Assembly (NCBI GenBank): GCA_008692225.1
Contig: VICG01000016.1
Span: forward strand, 1,136,001-1,200,000
Source: Monilinia fructicola
Lineage: Eukaryota; Ascomycota; Leotiomycetes; Helotiales; Sclerotiniaceae
DNA: 64,000 nt
Reading direction: 5' to 3'
Under the pieces are notes generated by a model. That model saw only the letters and a program-made list of their open reading frames with translations, made no database searches and had not been told where the DNA came from. This document shows positions 59,640 through 64,000 of the stretch, piece after piece; position 1 is the first letter of the stretch, and the number at the start of each line of letters is the position of its first letter. Position numbers and translations under genes: made by a program.

Positions 59640-61878
59640 GATGCTGGTTTAACCGTGTTTGTAGGAAATGAATCAAGGGGGAGTTGAAGAACTAATAGGG
59701 GGGGTACTGGCCGGCAGTGAACGAATAAAAAGATTTGCAAACGGAAGCAGAAGAACAAGAAGAAGAAGAAGCTTAGATGGTGACGTGAGACGTTGTGTGA
59801 GGATGGACAAGATATGAGAGAATCCGAGCATCTCGATACTTATATATAGACAATTCCAAACAGATATCATCTCAGCATGGAGATTCTATCCCGCCGACCC
59901 TCTCTCCAGGTAGAATCTAGAACCGGCATCAATCTCACCCTTTCGCGGTGCATGATCTTCCTGTTCTCGGGCTCCCCAAAACACAACATATGAATGAGAT
60001 TTCCACGCGACTTCAAAGTGCATGCACAGATTTACGACAAACTTACAACGATTGATCGACAATGACACCTGAGTGACCTGACATTGGAGATCGAGCATGC
60101 CTGTTTTGCGAACAGGGATCCGGGCGCAGGGTATCAAACGATAGTCGTCTGAACGTTGGTTTGCGTGATTGGTAACGGCTCGACATCTATATCTATGTAG
60201 GGTGGGATGGCTGTTTGGATTCGTATTGTATCGAGGAGCATTGACAGGGTTTGTTACGATGTGAGGATATGGTCTAGGTGTGACGGGTGTTTTTTTTGGG
60301 GGGGGGGGGGGGGTTGGTGCATTGCCATGTTAGATGGCTGGGGCGGGATGATGGGGGTTTACATCGTGAAGCAAGTATCATCACCGCTGCGAGGTTGACG
60401 TTTGCGGTTGAGATACATATGGTTCTCAAGCGTCATGTAGTTCCGAGGGCAGGTGAAGGGTATTAGAATGGATTTAGGCATGGGCATGGGTATTATCGAT
60501 GATGGAGTGATGGATAGATGGATGGCGGTAGCTGATGAATGATACAATCGATTTTAACTCTACATACTACTTTCCGATCTATTATGTCTGCGGGTACGGT
60601 TACCGAAACCTTATCTACTAGACAAATAGAGCATAGAACTATACTGACTATATTATATACCAACGATCTTCATTCAACATTCCATAGTACCGCAAACTAC
60701 AAACTACAAACCACAAACTACAAACCACAAACCACACCAAACTATCGTCTCAAGCTTTCCCCATCTATGGCCGTAGGACTACTTGCGTCCGTAACGTTCA
60801 GGTTACCCGGGCCCGGGCCGCAAGACAAGCTGGGATTAGAACTAGCACCAACGCCCGCGTACATCAAACGCGGGCCGTGTTTCAGAGCCAGTTAGCCTCG
60901 TTCGCCCGCTCGGGAATCATTCTTCGGATTCCCATTGCAAAACATCGGATGAGACGTTTGCTGTACTGTAAGGTTAGAGATGTTGTTGCAGATCATTTGA
61001 CGGCTTGAGTTGCTGTGATGTGATGTGGTGGTGTGATGATTAGGGGACTTTTTTGGTTGCAATTGTTGGGGGTTTTTGTTTTCTGGCTGATGTTTTGGAT
61101 GGATGGATGGATGGATGAATGGATTGGATTTTTTTTTCAATCTTCTTTTTTTCGGCTTCTCATGACTGGTTGTTGTTGTTTCTTCACTTGTTTTTTTTGG
61201 TTGTGTGTGAGTTTTTCGGGGTTTGCTTTGGAAGAGTGATGGGGTGATGGATTTTCCAAGGTTCAGTGCAATATCATTGGATTCGATACTGTTAGACTCG
61301 GAGGGGGTATGATGAGGATTTGAGAGGTGGGATTTTTACCGTGGATGTAGGTTGTGGACCTCACTCATGTTGATGAGGCATGGAGCATTTCATTTCATTT
61401 CATTTCATGACAAGTTTACCAATGAACCGTCAAGACGAATCGGGCGGGCTTAGTTTTGAATGGTTGGCGATCAAATCTCAAGTGATGTTACAAGATCAAC
61501 AACTCGACGAGGTTGAGATGCCCAATAATGATCTATCGAAAGTCCAGGATGCGAAGGCTGGAGTAAGAGGCTATCCATCGAGTTGGTCTGGAGGTTTTCT
61601 ATCAATTGCATCGGATTGTGTAAATACATCAACTTCGACAAGTCGCACGTAGAGCTTGATACGGAGATGTCGATGGAGAATTCAAAGCAAGAGTAAAAGG
61701 CCTTCAAATGCATACAGTTATATCTTTCTCTTGTTCGGCATCTTCATTCATGAAAATTCCCATGAGATATTTTCAGACAACCATCCCGAAATTCTCTGCA
61801 TGAATATAAGGCTTGCAATGCAATGCAATGCAATGCAATGCAGTACGATGCAATTGTTGAGAACCGCAGCTAAGAAGG
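59640..61878. other. Spacer with homopolymer and short tandem repeats
   Basis: Holds T8G15 at 60290-60312, ACTACAAACCACAA repeats (60700-60740), ATGG repeats (61098-61120) and a GCAAT pentamer run (61817-61845). Frames at 60539-60895 (plus) and 61380-61652 (plus) run through repeats or lack motifs. No gene is supported. Confidence 0.45.
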
Positions 61879-62820
61879 CTACTTGGCGGAAAGGGTTCTC
61901 TTGTCTGCATAATCGAAATAGTAATACGCAACGGCAATATTGACTTTCAGTGTTGAATCTGAACCATCAATGAGACTCGAGATCAACACAGGTTTGCCGG
62001 ACCCAGCTAGGATAATTCAGTATTCAACCATCGAATGACGACCGGCTTAACTTACAGATTCCGTAAAAAGGCGTAGTGCAAGCTTTTCCACGGTCTCTCC
62101 AACTCCTGTACTCACGTGTATCCACTAACCACTGTCCAGTTCCCTGATGACACATCTTTTCCATTCGTCGATGCTTGGTCCTATAGTCGATTGTTGCCAT
62201 CTGGGAAAGGATACCTTTCTGATGGTGCGATGGGGCATGATTAGATACCAATGCGGCCATGCAAGCATTTGAGATACAACTCACCTCGTTCTTGTGCCCT
62301 ACAGAAGGAAGACTCTTGCTCCCGTAACACCTTTCGAAATTCCGAGCAGAGAACAATTCTGTCTAGGTAAGCTGCCGACGAGGTTGGTGTAAATCGCGGC
62401 TATATTTCCCCTGGAGCTAATCACCTATTATCGCTCAGGAGAGAAACTCACCGGTCTATGTGCCACCGCACTTACGCAGTCAGGGAAGGCTGTCTCCTAT
62501 GTGGGCAAAGGTTTCTACCATTCGATCACAGAACTTTCCATGTTTATTTGCTGGGGCAAGCACCATGCGGATACTACCACGTCTTGGACCCACATCGAGA
62601 GGATAATATTTGCAATAGTGTCCATGGCCGCTGCGTAATCTTCAATTGCCTCTATAAATGGTCCGCGTGAGTCCGGCTGATCTTTTGATCAGCTTGCTGT
62701 ACATTGCTAGCACTGTAATAGAGATTTCCATGTGTAGTTTCGTCAAAGAAGGGCCCGCTCTCAGTCGCTAAGATGCTTGATGAATCGATCTTTTGCGATG
62801 AGCCATGGATCATGCGAGTC
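61879..62820 (-). pseudogene. NACHT (NLR-like) gene remnant with N-terminal DUF7708-like region
   Basis: Ordered remains of a fungal NLR-like protein on the minus strand. From 62820: DSHDPWLIAKDRFIKHLSD, a stop, ERALL, then a frame change to LYYSASNVQQADQKISRTHA, another change to GPFIEAIEDYAAAMDTIANI, then MVETFAHIGDSLP: the DUF7708-type domain found before NACHT in ankyrin/NACHT proteins. Next KGILSQMATIDYRTKHRRME and GTGQWLVDTREYRSWRDRGK, then an intron-like gap (62055-62008, GTAAGT...CCTAG) leading to YGISGSGKPVLISSLID, the P-loop, and NIAVAYYYFDYADKRTLSAK followed by a stop at 61879. The P-loop has GSGKP where GxGKT is usual. In-frame stops and shifts mark it as dead; the rest of NACHT and any repeats are missing. 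Fungal NLRs act in non-self recognition and programmed cell death. Confidence 0.65.
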
Positions 62821-64000
62821 AATTGAAGTGATTTCAGTATCCGTCACGTTTGGAGAAGATTAATAATATTTGAAGAATGTAAATGAATCATGTCACCCAT
62901 ATATCAGCATCTTATATTAGAATTGGGGGCTGGAGACGTAGTGCAGTTGCACACTGCTCAGCTGATAATACGAGGTTACTTTGTTTGAAGAGCTCAATCA
63001 TAGACTTCGATCACAGACTTCGGGATTGGTCTTTCTCTCGCGTTTCAAACTTGAGCTTTCAAAAGAGGACAAGGACAATTAGAGATGTGCGGTGCGGGAA
63101 AGCTTGATCTTGACCACCTGGAGAACGAGTGAAGCACGAACCAGTTCTCCGTGAGCCTGGCTATTGAATCTGAATTCGAATATGATATTTGCATTTTATG
63201 GCTCCTGGTGAGCTTTTACCCATTACAAGTAACATGTTCTTTCAAGATCTCTCAATTTCTTCTTCACTCAAAATTGAAAGCATTGCAGTTATGCCAAACA
63301 ACTTGCACTCCCTATCCTACCATAATTCAAATATTCAATGGAATGCCATGGCACTATTTGCCCTCGCGTATGCGACTGTATTGAGACTCCCACTCCGATG
63401 CAAGAGGGTGGCGATTCCAATATCCAGGACCAAAGCTTTTTCTGAAAATATGCAATAACGCACCTTGACCTTGATATTAAACACTCGTGGTGAGAGCTTT
63501 ATGGGCAAATGGCGTCTTCATCCTCTATCATAGCACATGGTCGGCGGAAGAACTTTGCGCTCTTCCAAGAACTCAGGGCCAAAGGACAGGTTGCGTCGAA
63601 CACATTGGCAGCACCCCTTTGTCTTTCCGCAAAAAGAGCTTCTTGGGATTTGTGAGATGATCTGGACGCTCGTCAATAAAAGCATTCGGCAATTCTACCG
63701 TGTTACCAAAATGGTGCCTCGTGCATGTTTGGTACTCATGCTCCAGCAAGTATCACAGGAGGATATTGCCTTTTACCGCCTACTCACAGATGAGCCTTTC
63801 ATCAGCCAAGGGACCAGATATTGCTACCGCAAGCAAAGGGCATTGTTCTTGATCTGTACATTCTTGCATGATACGCTCGCCCGTCGCCGTTGCGTTGCTG
63901 TGGTTTCTTTCCGCTCGTATTCGCAATCACCAGTTCGTAGACTACAACCATGCGTGACGTTATCAACGCTTCAATTCCGTCAATGCCGTTGATAGCTGAT
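62821..64000. other. Right edge, unassigned
   Basis: Open frames at 62883-63107, 63151-63384 and 63537-63992 (151 codons, runs to near the window edge) are on the plus strand but carry no motif I recognise. The minus strand also shows long protein-like stretches with stops. This may be more decayed accessory sequence or the edge of an unresolved gene. Confidence 0.35.

Overview
This window is eukaryotic. Genes are split by short introns (about 48-170 bp) with GT(A/G)AGT donors, CTAAC/CTGAT-like branch sites and (C/T)AG acceptors. The proteins recognised are typical of a filamentous ascomycete. Gene-rich, GC-balanced stretches alternate with very AT-rich blocks that look like repeat DNA eroded by repeat-induced point mutation (RIP). 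The combination suggests a Pezizomycotina genome, perhaps Leotiomycetes such as the Botrytis/Sclerotinia group; that placement is inference.

Layout. 1.4-8.3 kb: exocyst subunit Sec8 (-), a 2EXR-domain protein (+) transcribed divergently from it, and the actin gene (-; six exons rebuilt to exactly 375 codons). 8.3-11.8 kb: actin promoter and microsatellite-rich spacer. 11.8-12.4 kb: Hsp70 nucleotide-exchange factor Fes1 (-). 12.8-17.6 kb: AT-rich repeat block with a TIR element, a fold-back element, a 66-copy TTA array and minisatellites. 18.4-20.2 kb: cell-wall regulator Knr4/Smi1 (-), reading frame broken about five times. 20.2-28.1 kb: spacer and a nest of three different TIR elements. 28.1-38.5 kb: four genes on the + strand: Vps68/TMEM50, GPI ethanolamine-phosphate transferase (PIG-O/Gpi13), U4/U6.U5 snRNP 27K-like protein, and ER glucosidase I (GH63). 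41.9-48.3 kb: a protein with a C-terminal Zn2Cys6-like motif, and TRAPPII subunit Trs120/TRAPPC9. 51.0-52.7 kb: an F-box-like/2EXR-like protein (-). 52.8-55.1 kb: a second AT-rich block carrying another copy of the TIR element at 14.0 kb. 55.4-64 kb: a second 2EXR-type gene (frame-broken), a decayed gene remnant, a small secreted protein, and a NACHT (NLR-like) pseudogene.

Functionally, several genes belong to the secretory route: glucosidase I and PIG-O act in the ER, TRAPPII at the late Golgi, exocyst at the plasma membrane, Vps68 in endosome/vacuole sorting, actin for transport, Knr4 in cell-wall signalling. They are ordinary housekeeping genes in separate transcription units, so I do not claim a functional cluster.

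The most unusual signals are: a TTT-TGA +1 frameshift-like site in SEC8; frame-breaking indels concentrated in KNR4 and present in FES1 and a 2EXR gene; three families of TIR elements with RIP-like decay; two introns of 3n length without stops in the snRNP gene; a KDEL end on glucosidase I; and a decayed NLR. Splice sites were placed by eye from consensus and frame continuity; no alignment or search was run.
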